The notes under the pieces were generated by a model. That model saw only the letters and a list, made by a program, of their open reading frames with translations, ran no database searches and was not told the origin of the DNA. From the NCBI RefSeq assembly GCF_000350225.1, contig NW_005179051.1, forward strand, positions 112,732-176,731: a stretch of DNA of 64,000 nt, read 5' to 3'. The translations under genes and the position numbers were made by a program. Source of the stretch: Chondrus crispus. Its lineage: Eukaryota > Rhodophyta > Florideophyceae > Gigartinales > Gigartinaceae. Shown one piece after another: positions 1 to 11,709 of this stretch (the first letter of the stretch is position 1; each line of letters starts with the position of its first letter).

Positions 1-206
1 ACATGTCTAGCGCTCTCTCACAATCATCTTGTCCAATGCATTTGTTCTACTTCGCATTTGTGTATTACTATACATTTTCTCTGTTCTGTTCCCCTTTATA
101 TTCACAATGCGCACATCTCGTTGATGCAAAGTGTGCTACTTCTGTAAAGCGATTGTAATGGAAATTCTAACAGTGTCGTAATCCCCAACTGGGTCCAACG
201 TCTGTT

Positions 207-389
207 CTACAATACCTTGAAGATATCGACGAACAAGAAGCCTGGCTTTGTACGAGTTATGTTACCCGTTGCATCATACTTCCGCACGAATACGAACGTA
301 AAATTGAAAGGTACTTCCCAATGCTGTTTCACAACATTCCATGTTCTTTGCCGTATAAGGGAATCCAGCTCGACCTTGGTCGTGCGCAT
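207..389 (-). pseudogene. Copia reverse transcriptase, N-terminal fragment (element C)
   Basis: The 60-residue frame fits the start of a copia reverse transcriptase: a Glu-Leu-rich helix, a Thr-Trp-Asn-Val segment, then a Lys-Tyr-Asp-x-x-Gly-x-Ile turn before the fingers domain. The usual Lys-Ala-Arg-Leu-Val segment that follows is degraded. The catalytic part lies outside the window or is lost. The assignment rests on order within the element and on this pattern. Confidence 0.6.
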
Positions 390-924
390 CTATTCGGCCG
401 CACCTCCTTGTGCCATCGACTCAGTAACACTTGAAGAATACAGCGACTTTTCTTCAATCACGGAGAATACACGGGTAGAGCTAGCTGACCCAGGGGTATA
501 GTATGAGGATGTTCGGGCTCCCGGCTAGGATAACTTGGTTTATGCAGGTCTTGAATGATGGCGTCCACTTCTTCGACAACGTCTGGTTCGGCATTTGGCG
601 AAAGAATGGTAACATCCGTCTCCGCATTCAATAGGTCAGGGTAGTGAGTCAATTGATCAAACTACTACCTGTGAGGGGCTCCAAAAAGTTTGCGTCCTCT
701 CGTTGAACTGTTATTTTTCTTAGTCCCTTGAGTGTCGTTTGATGTACAGTTTGGAAATTCCTCATTGTTTGAACTTTAAACTGGAGTTCGTAGTAATCGG
801 GAATTGTTGGGCAATCCCTTGCGATTTGTTTCAAAATCCTCAACTGGAATTGCATCATTCCGGTGCAGGTCGTCTCTGATTCCTGCTCCAAAAAATTCAT
901 TGTCCACCATTCTTATATCTATCG

Positions 925-1168
925 ATATGACAGCAATGATTCCGGAAGGGATCCAGATCGTTTATTGCCTGTTTTTGATACAAGCAACTATGATGCCACT
1001 TTCAGATTTCGCATCGAGCTTCATGCGACGTTCTCTCGGTATGTAGTTCCAAGCAAGTCATCCAAAGACTCTTGGAGACGAAACGGCTGGCTTGTTGACA
1101 GTCATGAGTTCGTAGGAGGTAATCTTGTCTCTGGGGTAGAAAACGTAATGATACTCCGAGCTGCATGA
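925..1168 (-). pseudogene. Copia integrase C-terminal fragment (element C)
   Basis: Minus-strand translation gives a Lys-Pro-x-Val-x-x-x-Arg-Val-Phe-Gly segment, then Ile-Pro-x-x-x-Arg-x-Lys-Leu-Asp-x-Lys-Ser and a Gly-Ile-Ile segment. This is the usual end of a copia integrase before the hinge to reverse transcriptase. Two stop codons interrupt it. From here to about 460 the minus strand holds acidic, Glu- and Pro-rich hinge-like sequence in broken frames. Confidence 0.6.
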
Positions 1169-1550
1169 ACGAAGGCTTCAGCCTAGAAGGTTCGTGGCAG
1201 GGACAAATGCTCAGGCATGGCGCGAGCCGACTCCATTATTGTGCGATTATATCTTTCGGACATTCCAGTTAAGTTGGGAGAATATTGCGGTGCGCTGCTT
1301 TTCAATTCCCTTCTCTTCAACGTATCTCTTCTCTTGGGGGCTACAACTCGCCGCCATTGTCACTATGAATGTTTGTCAGAGTGCAGGTGATTCTGCGCTC
1401 TAACCATGCACCATATTTTTTGAACTGAGCAAAAGACATCACTCTGTCGTACGATGGGCATCATGAAGATGTAGCCAGTGTACACGTCTATTAACGAAGC
1501 AAAGCACCGGTATCCGGAGAGTGAGGATAATGAAATTGGCCCATAGACGT

Positions 1551-1766
1551 CTAATCAATAGCCGCACAGCGGACTCCGGGTGGATGGGTGTGTGTGGGCA
1601 GAGTCTGCTTTACCTGTTTTCCTTTCATGCAGTCTTCGCAAGGCTGCTTTCTTTCTCTGGCTTGTACAATGCCTTTGAGAGTCCCAGTTGACAAAAGATT
1701 CTTGATGCTTCCAGCGTGAGCATTTCCTAAACGTTCATGCAAAAGACTCGTCATTTCCGGAGTCAA
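1551..1766 (-). pseudogene. GAG-pre-integrase domain (element C)
   Basis: Seventy-one residues contain the pre-integrase signature: Leu-His-Glu-Arg-Leu-Gly-Asn-Ala-His near the start, then Cys-x-x-Cys-x-x-Gly-Lys. This is the zinc-binding HHCC region of copia integrases. The first His of the usual LWHxRLGH run is kept, while the second appears displaced (Gly-Asn-Ala-His). It sits between protease and integrase, as expected. Confidence 0.7.
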
Positions 1767-1954
1767 ACTTCTGTCGTGGCTCTCATCAGTATCTGAATCT
1801 TTAAATGCTCCAAAGGCACGAGTAGAAACAGAGCAAGGAAATTGTTGTCACAATCAACCGAAAGACCCCCTGGTGTATAGTTCCATTGAACGGCATGATA
1901 CCTTTGCGCATTCCATTGCACTTGTTTCGAACAATATTGATCACATATTCATGT

Positions 1955-2434
1955 TCACATAACCTGGAGCAGGAATGAGATTTTTTTGTGAAGCTCAGAT
2001 CCATATACGTCAAATAGCGTGATTATCCTTTCATACTGTTCGCCACATATTTTGATCTTCGTGCGTAGTACCAATGTTCTTCGGTTAGAAACAAACACTT
2101 TGTTCCTGTTTACGGGAATAATAGCTATTTGCTTGATTTGCAGTATGTCAGCCGGCCATTCTCTGCGAGGTGCCATATGATTTGACGCTCCAGATTCTGT
2201 AAGGAACACATCTTTAGACTCGATTGCTGTCTCTTCTGTAGATGACGGCGTCAAGATAGGACAACGAAACCTCTCTGAAGCACTACGGTGGCAGGCTATT
2301 CCGGAATCAAAACTGGGAACGGGCTTCCTCCGAACAACTCGGCGAGCAAAACTCCGTACCTTCCAATAAAGTTTTCTTACGGCTCTTTGTGGCCAAAATA
2401 AATCGTTATTGTTGTGAAGTGTATGCATGATCAA
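1955..2434 (-). pseudogene. Copia aspartic protease region (element C)
   Basis: This frame carries a Glu-Ser-Gly-Ala-Ser-Asn-His-Met motif about halfway along. Copia proteases have Asp-Ser-Gly-Ala-Ser-x-His-Met, so the catalytic Asp is replaced by Glu. The following Ile- and Val-rich strands fit the retropepsin fold. Loss of the catalytic Asp predicts no activity. The call is firm from motif and position, between gag on the right and pre-integrase on the left. Confidence 0.75.
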
Positions 2435-2488
2435 ACTCTCTTCGCGGTTGTCCGCAACGTCACCCGCAAATTTGACGTTACCGGGGTT

Positions 2489-3253
2489 TCAACCTTTGGA
2501 AAAACAATTTCGGGCCATGTTCCCAACCTTTTCGCACTTATAAAAGCTTTTTCTTTCCCGCTTCATGGAACAGAAGTTTGTCTTCCAAAACAGCTGCTTT
2601 CGTCTTTTGCTTCCATCCCGTACGGCTTGCGCGTGCCTTTTCTCTTTAGACGTCTTCTGCCGAGAATCAGATCTGATAATTTGCTTTTCATACTCTTGAA
2701 TGAGAGTAGCAGTTGTCGTTTCCCAATCCAGACTCTCCTGGATCATTTGAAGTGACGGGATTGCGAAGCCAAACTGAGAACGGTTCTTGTCCCCAAATGA
2801 GGCCAGCAACCTCGCAACCTGCAAGTCTTCAGCCACCATACCGTTTATTGCAGCAAGTCTGTTGAATATTTCTTCGAATGATTCCACGTGGTCCAACATA
2901 GATTGTCCTTTGTCGCTCATTCGGGACAGTTTCGACTGTAGCTGTACCCTGGTTGTCGTATTTGATACAGCGTACCGATCCTTGAGGTGCCTCAACATCT
3001 TACGTGGGCTATCCTTGACACTCAAGTAGTTACATGGGGGTCTGTCTCCTAGTCCTTTAATTCGACCAGCACGTGCAGTTTCAACTTTCTTGGAACTTTC
3101 ATCACTAAGAGGCTGTTCTGTCAATACAACATCGGTTTCGACAATGCGCAGAACCGCCTTAACAGCCAATGCTGGTTCTGTTCTGGCATATAACAACTGG
3201 TAGTACTCTCGTCGTTTCCCATTTGACTCATATATCCTTTCGCTGTCTTCCAT
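2489..3253 (-). pseudogene. Copia gag polypeptide, UBN2 type (element C)
   Basis: This 254-residue open frame matches the copia gag (UBN2) pattern: a helical region with a leucine-spaced capsid-like core (around residues 90-180) and a basic tail. It ends in a degenerate zinc knuckle, Tyr-Lys-Cys-Glu-Lys-Val-Gly-Asn-Met-Ala-Arg-Asn-Cys. A working knuckle is CX2CX4HX4C; here the first Cys is Phe and the His is Asn. The start is the first Met after the primer site, about 40 nt downstream. Gag is the least damaged part of this element. Confidence 0.75.
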
Positions 3254-3260
3254 GACAGAT

Positions 3261-3314
3261 AAGCAGTTGGTGATGGGCCCAGTCCATACGGGCTGGGCCC
3301 ATAACCAACTGCTT
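3261..3314. repeat. 22-bp inverted repeat containing the primer site
   Basis: Arms 3261-3282 and 3293-3314 are inverted copies with one mismatch, separated by a 10-nt loop. The right arm contains the primer binding site, so the leader of element C holds a primer site plus an inverted copy of it. Confidence 0.85.
3293..3306 (-). other. Half-tRNA primer binding site of element C
   Basis: The minus strand reads ggttatgggcccag. This is the exact complement of the universally conserved anticodon stem-loop of initiator tRNA-Met (CUGGGCCCAUAACC), and the same primer site as Drosophila copia as I recall it. It lies between the inferred LTR end (about 3310) and gag. Confidence 0.8.
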
Positions 3315-5040
3315 AATGACGATTATGGAGCATTGAACTGGCAGGGTTCCTGGGTCTTCGGATGGCTACCAGATCACTTCTATTTTCTTTCTGTTCTCGT
3401 ACCGAACAGAGTTCCGTTTCCTTTCTGAAATTGCAACTGAAGTAGTGAGATATAGCTTGGTAAGTCCTACTAGAAACCCCAAAGATAACACCACTTGGTA
3501 GAGCCTCAAGACGGCAATTCGTATGCTAAGACAAACCGTGAGCCTCACATTACTAGGATAGTATCTTGTGAGAAGAGCACAGGTTTACTTACGCGTGATT
3601 CTGAGTGTCTGCTTGATGAGTTATCTGCCACTGTGCCCAACTTGACAGGTAATTAAATCAATACCTAATCACGGCAATCCAAACCCTAATTATGGTTAGT
3701 GCCTGTGGTTATGCATCGTAAATGCTCATAGAAAAGAGATACGAAAGATGCATATTGACCGTTCTGGGACGACAACATACAACCTACTCATTTCGTGGGC
3801 CGTCTCCTTCCCACCTTTATGAGCCATAGCATCCTTGATAGCTGATTGCCGCTCTCTGCACCCCTCTGCTCTGCGCAGCAACGCATCTGAACTGCCTCAG
3901 ACGCCACATGGGCCCCTTAAAAGGTTCTATTTTTAATGGTTCCGCCCTCTTCAATATCACCATCACGCAATAATTTTCTCCCTGCCGCGCGAAAATTGCT
4001 AACAATCTGCGACAAAGTCGGCATTTCGGCGTTTTCAAACTGAATAATGGGCTCAGGAACAGAGGCTGAATTTGTTAGTGCGCTTCAAACACCACATTTC
4101 CTACATACACTGGCGGTGTTTCATGCGGGCAAAGAATCTGGCTTCGCAAAATTGAGAATCTCTGTGATTTAAAATGCATGTAATACGGTTCTGAGCCTTC
4201 ATCCTTGACGAAATTCCCTCTGCATGTACGACTTAAAAGAACAGAAAACTGATACGTCTAGCGGTTGTATGACGTAGGATATATGTGCAGGAAGACCAAT
4301 GAAAATGATAATGTTCTGATATAGCAGATGGAGAACAGATTACTCCACATTGCGTGCATAACTGTCAAGCAAAAGAAACATTTTCTTCCTTGAAGCTATC
4401 AAATTCTGCGTGTCAGATACAAATCCTATTGGCCCTGTCGAATAAACTGCCGGGTCTACACCGGACGCCTCCCGTGGGTTGAAAAACTAGGGAGAAGGTA
4501 CCCCTTCTGTAAAATCAGTTCTGGACTATAGTCTAGAACTGATTTTACAGATGCATGGCTTCTTTGATAATGGGCTTGTTTCCCTATATAAACCACGACA
4601 AGCTTATAATGTTCCCCTGTGGCGTTTACAACGTACATTACTGTTAGAAATACTGTAAGCCAGCGCCCAGGACAGTACACTGCGAAGGAAAGGGCGCGCG
4701 GCATTTGCGCTTGGAGGACAGGGCAAGGCGAGAGGCACAGAATTGCGCTTGGACGACTGCGGGCCAAAGGACGGAGCGCGGGCAGAGCTGAAACCACAAT
4801 CGAACGCGAGCAAGGACAGGCTCCAGAAGAGGATCCTGAACCGCAAGCGGAGGACAGCGATCGCAGGAGTCGGCCAAGAGAAGACTGACGGGCTGCTTGC
4901 AAGGATTTGGATAGGGAGTTAGTGGGAGTTTATCGGGCATGGCTGTGACCACGTAAGCCGTAGTTGGGTGCGAACGGAAACGGGAAGGGGGGCATTGAGT
5001 GGACTCCTCCATGCATTGGTTTATTTTCGCGCAATTCGTT
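3315..5040. other. No gene recognised; probably LTR of element C, then unassigned DNA
   Basis: Short open frames occur on both strands but none resembles a known family. The first few hundred bases are likely the 5' LTR of element C. The one clear structural feature is a palindrome at 4507-4550. Confidence 0.4.
4507..4550. repeat. 44-bp near-perfect palindrome
   Basis: The two 22-nt halves are reverse complements except at one symmetric position pair (about 4523 and 4534), with no spacer. It begins ctgtaaaatcagttct. It would extrude as a cruciform. No coding frame crosses it convincingly. Confidence 0.9.
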
Positions 5041-6110
5041 TGCAATGCTCAAAGTGCCAGGCAGATTGAAACTGCGGCCCGTGAGGGAGGCAGCATGAAA
5101 CGAGAGCGCTTAATTTCAAATATTGTATCAAGAGTTATTGCCGATTCGAAGCGTGATACACTGTCGAAAAACCTCTTGGCGGTCCCAGTGAAACAGTTGT
5201 GTAGTTATCTGGGCGCCTCTCTTTTGGTGAGCTCAAGTCGGGTACAGCATTTGCCATCGTGGACTTAACAACATCCAAATCCGAATGGGGGAATCCACCA
5301 TAGTTAGACTTGATTATGCTGAGCTATGCAGCCTCACATACAGCATGCCTCATTCGCATGATGGCCTCGCTTGATTGAGAGTCATCCTGTCGCAATGGTT
5401 CACACAGTACTGCAGATTGAACTGACACCTCGCCAAACTTCAAGGTCTCCACTCGATCAATAAAGTTTCTCGCTACTACCACTATGTCAGACTGATCTCG
5501 GTAAAATCCTTATAATTCTTGGTTGCGTTGGAGATTCATCTGTGAGGCCATCTGACGGATAGTCCAAAGCATTCGCACCGGTAGCATGGCTCTTAAAAAC
5601 TCATCCAAGGCATACAGTAGGATGCTAAAGAAGTTTTGGGTCTAGGGTCGAGCGTAAAATAGAAGAGAATCTCGCTTCGAAATCTTACTTGATTTGGCAC
5701 CGCCCATAGGATGTAAGACACCTTGGTCCCGCGCAGATCGATAAAAACACCGCCAAGTTACGGCTTCCAACAATAAAAGCGAGGATTTCTGCGGTTGCCC
5801 AGGCTCTGTTGGACCGGCAGCATTTCCATTTCTTTCAGTCATTTCAGCTCACACGTGGCAAGAACGGCTAACCCAACAACAACCACAAGTACTCGCCCTG
5901 GACCTGCAAATGATTGAAGATTACTCATCGGAAGGAACTGCATAAGGATAGATTTTGAAGGATAAAAGATAGGGTACAAGGGTAAAGATAGGTTGAGTAG
6001 CGGTAACGATAGGTAAAAGATAAGGAATTCTCGCAGCACTACTGGTTCCTCGCGACGCAAGGAAGGAAAAGCGAGTCTTCTGTCCATGTTAGCGGCTATG
6101 CTGGCCTGGT
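5040..6110 (-). pseudogene. Unrecognised decayed coding stretch
   Basis: The minus strand between about 5040 and 5620, and again 5642-5842, translates into protein-like sequence with a plausible acidic/hydrophobic helical pattern, but stops and frame changes break it. I do not recognise the family. A 82-codon hydrophobic frame (5839-6087) begins MDRRLAFPSLRREEP and could be the N-terminus of the same remnant or unrelated. Treat this as a weak call. Confidence 0.25.
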
Positions 6111-8028
6111 TTGCATCGCGCAGGTTGACTAAAGCATGTATTCGAGCCTAACACTCGCAAAGTATATCCTCCTTTCTACGAGAAGAAGTCAAATTACGCA
6201 GCAAAGCACATTTTCATGATGAGATTCTGATGATTCATGAACGGCTAACTTAGAGGAAGCAGAGAGTAAATGCAGTCTACAAATGCGATAAATAGCTAAG
6301 ACACAGTTGCCGTTTTCAAGGGGAGTGGAATCTACGTACAGTAAATATCGTAAAACGAATCTCGGGAGCCTATCCTCCTATATCTCGAAGACATAGGACT
6401 TCCCTTTTCCATCTCATTAAACGATTCAGATGTAGTCCAATCAAACGAAGTCGTGGCTTGCAGTCCAAATCAATTTCTTCCTGTTACAGATACCTGTTGC
6501 AGGTGGCTCAGGCCAGGACGGGAGCTTAAATTGGACATATAATACAACTCTTTTGTTACATACTTGTGTCCGTCTCCTATTTCCGTCTCTGGGAAGTCTT
6601 ACTGGGACAAGCTGTACCCCTCTGCATTTTCCCTCCCTGGAAACGTTAGCAGAAGCAATTCTTTGAGTAGCTTCAGAATTATTTGGGCTCGTCGCAGATT
6701 CAGCGGTGGTAAGGCTCTTGTCTCCTGTGAGCTTAACCCCAAGGTATATGCGTCAAAGTTGGATCAGCAGCTCTCCTTGCCATTCAGCTTCCTGTGATTA
6801 CAATGATTTTCATCGAGTGTCAGCCCAGAGTTCAACCCATTAATTCCGAACAGAACACTGCCAGTGGTATTACTGCCCACTTCCCATCCATTCTAAACCA
6901 GGGGGTTTAAGGGTGACGGAGCACACCTTGATGGATTAGGGCGCACAGCCATAATCCGAACGTAAGAAATCCAAAAGAAGGAGGACATAGTTGGCGACTG
7001 ACGCGTAACCGGTCGGTGGTGACAAACTTTGTCCTGTCAGCGGGCGTACCGATTGAATCCGTACGCCCGCTGACAGGTAGAAGGGCGGTGCGCAAAAGGG
7101 AACCGAGATTCACCGAATAACTTCAGGGGCAAAACGGAAGGGAGACGAGATTGCCTCTGGATTCCTGGAACTTGGCAGGTGCCATAGTCTCAACCGCTCA
7201 GAGGGACGCCCGAGCACCTGTTGGGATATAGTAGCTCGTACCTACTATAGACTAGCTACTGCACTGAAATTGGTGAATTTGTGCCATTAACTACTAATTG
7301 CCAATTACCAACCGGTGGGATCCTGCACGTGTGCCCGACGGAGTTGCACTGTACTCCGCACCGGGTTCCAACTGTCAATGGACGCCTTCCAGTTGTACCC
7401 ACGCGTGCTAAAGATCTTACCGTACACATGACCAGCGGCGGAAGCACCGTCGCTTCCGCGCTGTTATATTTTGGCTACCTTCCTCTCCGGGAGTTCGTGG
7501 TTTGCATTTGTACCAGACCACATTACCTAGTTCGAAACGCGTCTCTGTTGCATCAGACTCGCACCTACGTCAGATTTCGCAGCCTCCAAACCGTACAGAG
7601 ACTACGCGACGACCTCGGTTGCGCGTCTGTATAGCATTCACTTCTACAGGAGAGCCTGCCGTCATTTTGTCCCTTGCGCTCGATACTGTATGAATCTTCC
7701 CTGCTTCATCATGGTTTGCACACCACACTCATCCTGCGATGTCCAGAGATGTCTAACCTCTCTCACTGAACAGGACTAAGCCTCTTGGGCCCCGTATTCT
7801 CGTCCACACAAGCGCTGGAAATAGTGTTTCGATCCGCGCGCATGAGGAGGACCGGCGTCATACCCAAATCCGCGTCCACTTCCGTGGAGCGCAGATCAGT
7901 ACCCGATTACTACAGTTCAATACCCGCTCTCTGTTGTGGTACAATGAGGCCAGGTGTTCCGTGACCGCTACGCAGAGCTAACGCGGGTTGGAATGCGTCG
8001 TTACATAGATATTTCGGCCCATCGCTCT
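6110..8028. other. No gene recognised
   Basis: Only short unconvincing open frames were seen. A strong hairpin lies at 7033-7077. Sequence from about 7920 may belong to the left LTR of element D, but its similarity to the right LTR is too weak to set an edge. Confidence 0.4.
7033..7077. repeat. 17-bp perfect inverted repeat
   Basis: Arms 7033-7049 and 7061-7077 (cctgtcagcgggcgtac and its complement) flank an 11-nt loop. It is GC-rich and would form a stable hairpin. No T-run follows and this is not a bacterial sequence, so a terminator is not implied. Confidence 0.9.
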
Positions 8029-8220
8029 TAAATGGATGGAAGGCAGACCGAGTCAGCGACCAACTGCATTTTGTGGCAAAACTTGGCAAAAGTCTGCTGT
8101 GCGAGCATCCGCGCTTTTCGTTCTCACTGAATCGAGTTCCTCTCTCTTGACCGGCAAAGGCTCATGAGCCCCTACTGTCTGATTCCATATCCCAAGGAAG
8201 CTCAAAGGAGTTTTCCGACA
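8029..8220 (+). repeat. Left (5') LTR of element D, minimum extent
   Basis: Aligns with 13504-13701 through atggatggaaggcag and on to a shared end, ctcaaaggagtttt(c)cgaca, with small indels. Similarity stops just after the CA at 8220, which fits an LTR 3' end. Confidence 0.7.
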
Positions 8221-8353
8221 TTCCCGAATTAAAATGAACTTCATCACTACGAGCCCAAGGTATCAGAAATGTCGAGCTGAAGTACACGGTACACACCAGA
8301 AAATGCCGCTTTAGAAGAGGCTGATTGCACAGTCACGAGGAGGCGCACGTTCA

Positions 8354-9940
8354 ATGGCTTCAGGGGAAGGCAGTCCAACCCCTAGTACGCGATCACCTAA
8401 TCAAACTTCTTCTGGAGATATTTTATTGAGCGATGCGCAGCAAGAAGGTCTGGAAATCCTAATTCTAGGATATTCTACCCAAACACACAGGTGTTCCAAA
8501 AGGACAAATTTTACTTACCCAAATTATGGAAGACATGGAACCAAGAGAACTTGTCCATCCCAATATTGCCGTTAATTACGAAATCTACAAAACCTTCGTG
8601 TTTTTCTCAACAGAAATAGAGTAATGCGCCTGAGACCAGTGAGTTTGGAAGAGTCATAATTAGCCTCATCATATCAAATGTTTGGCGTATGACTGAATAC
8701 GAAAAAGAAAGAGATGGTGCAATTGAACAATTTAAGGCGATTAAGCAGGGAGACTCTCCATACTCTCACTCTGCTATTGTCGATCGAAATTTTGCGACCA
8801 ATCGACCACCGATTGCCTCGCAGATTCAAGATTCCACTGCTGTAGCGGAATGGGAGAGACCGCGCGCTCAACAGTTCACTACACATTCAATTGCAGGGAA
8901 TGAAACAAAGGGTATTAGTGCTCCATATTCGCATGAGAAGCAGCGTTTTCATGAAAAAGTTAAGAGGACTGGTTTACGATGCTAAGCTGATATCAGTTTA
9001 TGTACATGTAGACTAAGGTCACAAGCCAAGAAAGGGTTTAATACTTACACTACTTCCTAGACGGGCCTCCTTGCAATTGTTTATTATCAAGATCGAAGGC
9101 AAGGTACATATATATGGAGAAGAGATTAGATATTTTCACGCTCTTTACGTCTCAGCAGCGAAACAGAACTACCTTTCAAATTGTTTGAGGGAGATACACA
9201 TCTCTCAAATCGAAAATGCGGAATCTGCTGGGGCCTAGGTATTCAGGAAAGCTGTAGACGAAATTGACAGACTAATGCCAATGTCTCCCGGAAGGAAAAG
9301 TCAGATCGAGCAAAGCTGTTACATTTAAAAGCTGCGGGCGGTTGCCGGCAGATATTGAGCCAAGAGTGTCTTATCAAATGTTTCTGCAGCCGATTTGAAA
9401 TACTACAACCTGATAAACCGCGTTGAATATGCCCTAAAACAGGGCATTCGTGAATATGAGGCGTCTCAAATATTTTCCACGGGAAGAATCAACCGCTTAC
9501 TCACAAATCACTGGAGGAACATCAACCTTGCTGGGCGAAGAAGATATTCAAATGCACCACAGGGGAGAGAGTCAATCATTCCACGATACAGTTACGGACG
9601 AAGCAGCAAAAGAGGCACACAGAGCAGACAGAGTTGGGGAGGTACTAGAAATACAGATTCTGCAGAACGTTCAGCAATGACGTGTCCCAACTGCAAGAAA
9701 GCCGGGTGTTGTTGGTACAAGTGGAAACATCCACTTGATATGGACTGTGTCACTCGAAATCGAATCAAGAACGCTCGAGTATCCCCTGTGAATGTTCTTG
9801 TAAATGAGATTGTGGATGAACTGGCCCTGGAAATGATGGAGAGTACAATGAATACAAACGACTCGCAGGATGAAACCTGTAATACGGACTATTACACGAG
9901 TGTGTTAATGGGAGATCTCGAAGACAGCGCAGCAGACTAG
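8354..9940 (+). pseudogene. Gag region of element D
   Basis: Three fragments follow each other: 8354-8575 (start MASGEGSPTP), 8689-8985 (charged, MTEYEKERDG) and 9395-9940 (181 residues). The last one contains a Cys-x-x-Cys knuckle-like motif (Cys-Pro-Asn-Cys-Lys-Lys-Ala-Gly) near residue 97, followed by an acidic tail. Sequence between them is in broken frames. The gag call rests on position after the LTR and before the protease; similarity to a named gag family is not clear. Confidence 0.5.
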
Positions 9941-10115
9941 TTCAAAGTCATTCACAACATGACAGAAGCAGCAGGGATCTTGGAGCAAGACGTTAAGAAC
10001 TGTTGTGATGAGGGAACGCCAGTTGATGATGACTGTTTCTGAATCGGGGCTTAAACTGAAGACCAGTCCTGCTCAATAGGCACAAGAGACCACCTAACAA
10101 CTCTCCTTCGCCTTT

Positions 10116-10415
10116 ATGCCGAGATGCATAAAACACCTTCTGATTAAATGCGTATTTGTCGACGGAAAGCAAATATCACTGCAACAATCAATCAAGCCCC
10201 TCTTCATTGCTTGCATATGCAAAAGTGTTCTAAACGTCAACATCTCGAATTCAAAGACGGAATGCAATGCGCAATTATTCGTGGGTGCATGTGTGGACAC
10301 CGGTGCACAAGAGTCAGTCTGTGGACTCACCCGCAAAGGCGTACTGTCGACTGAAAAGTACTTAGTTCCGCCTTCACATCTCCCCGATATCTTACAAGTT
10401 CGAAGATGGTGTTAG
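10116..10415 (+). pseudogene. Aspartic protease of element D
   Basis: A 99-codon frame has Cys-Val-Asp-Thr-Gly-Ala-Gln-Glu-Ser-Val at residues 59-68, the Asp-Thr-Gly-Ala catalytic motif of retropepsins, at about nt 10296. The active site looks intact but the frame ends early. Protease-like sequence continues in another frame from 10486 (Val-Asp-Val-Asp-Val near its start). A frameshift between the two is likely. Confidence 0.65.
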
Positions 10416-10699
10416 AACAAGTTTCGGAAGACTCAAAGAAAGAATTCCTGTATCTGAAAGTTGTTTCATCCCATGCTGCACCGAAGTGGTCGACGTAGAT
10501 GTCTCTCTTCAACTGGGCTTTGGTTTTCACGATCGGAATCACTTGATAGCAGAAAATGTAGAGAATGTATTCCTCAGCAAAGACGGAGGATGGAAGCTAC
10601 TCATAGCCAGAACACACGGACAAGTTTTTGTTCAGTGGGATACTGCGCAAATTTTGTACAGTCGTGAGGAACTAGAAAGACTTCGCATTTCCTTTTTCA

Positions 10700-11312
10700 T
10701 CCTTCTGCAGAAAGCTACTTTCCCAATTGAAATGTGGGCACCAGATAGAATGCAGCCAGAAACATCAATTCAAGATGTAGTCGGCAAGTGCCATGGATGC
10801 AAGCGGATCGACACGAGGCCGTACAGATGTCGAGTCAGTCTTCCAAACGATGGGTTCATTTTCAACCATGAAGTTGCAATAGACTTGTTCTGGCGTTTTG
10901 CAATCTCGTGCCCCATATTGCCGACACTCACACCGGATATCAAATTATCGGCTTGCGCAATTTGTTGTCACCGCAACGCGTTTGGGACGCGTTATTAGAA
11001 GCATGGGCTACTGTCTACGTTGGCTATCCAAATCGCATTAGTGCAAATCAAGGATCCGTTTTCGTGCCAAAGCTTTCGGGAGTCGTCGCCGCGCTTCACG
11101 TTATAAATCTACAGCTGTCTAGCCTACAGCTGTCTGGCGAAGATAGTCACAAATCCATTGGGATCGAGGAGAGGTACCACACCCCTATCAGAATATATTT
11201 CGAATTATTTGTGCACTACATTCCTGTTTCGATACTGAGATATCATTACGCCTGGCAGTCAAAGCAGCTAACGAAACGTTTGGACCAAATGGGCAGGTTC
11301 CTTCGATTATGA
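10700..11312 (+). pseudogene. Integrase of element D
   Basis: In two frames the plus strand shows a Cys-x-x-Cys zinc half-site (about 10790), an Arg-Val-Ser-Leu-Pro segment, His-Glu-Val-Ala-Ile-Asp-Leu-Phe-Trp with the first catalytic Asp (about 10890), and an Asp-Thr-His-Thr-Gly-Tyr segment. An Asn-Gln-Gly-Ser-Val-Phe follows where Asp-x-Gly is expected, so the second catalytic Asp has become Asn. Last comes Gly-x-x-x-Glu-Glu-Arg-Tyr-His-Thr-Pro with the Glu. A frameshift near 10910-10990 joins the two halves. Inactive. Confidence 0.7.
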
Positions 11313-11709
11313 AGTCGACCAGACCTTTCCGGTGTTAAACGCCAGCCTCCCTCATCAGAGACAGAATGGCCGCCCTTGGGACTGCTGAGCGTGAGATGGA
11401 GACTGTAGCTGCCAAGCGTCTAATCAGAGAAGCACTGCGTGCGAAACTTCCACTTGCCACATGGTATGATGTCAAGCCGGGAGAATAAGTGCTTGTGTTC
11501 CGGAAAAAGCCAAGTGAATGGATTGGACCGAACTGTGTTTCGAGTATATTCGAAAAGGAGGCATAAGGGCAATATGAAGGGGAGGAGAAGCATTTCTATC
11601 TTTCACAAGTGCTTCCGATGCTACCGGTGCAAGGGCATAGAGACATCAGGTGCCTCATAGAAAGAATGGGCCAGATCCGCTATCTCAGAATGCGTTCCAC
11701 GCATCTTCA

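Larger units (their letters stand above)
1..3314 (-). mobile_element. Decayed Ty1/copia retrotransposon C, cut by the left window edge
   Basis: Read on the minus strand, the order is primer site, gag, protease, pre-integrase, integrase and the start of reverse transcriptase, which is the Ty1/copia order. The reading frame is broken many times and key residues are lost, so it is inactive. The 5' LTR should lie just right of about 3310, where a CA end on the minus strand precedes the primer site. Its outer edge cannot be fixed because the partner LTR is outside the window. Confidence 0.85.

Noticed and set aside
7033-7077. Rho-independent terminator
   Set aside because: The sequence is eukaryotic, no T-run follows the stem and no gene ends beside it.
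8255-8270. Plant-type copia primer site (ggtatcaga) for element D
   Set aside because: It matches only about 9-10 bases, lies 35-45 nt from the LTR end and has no support from the second LTR.
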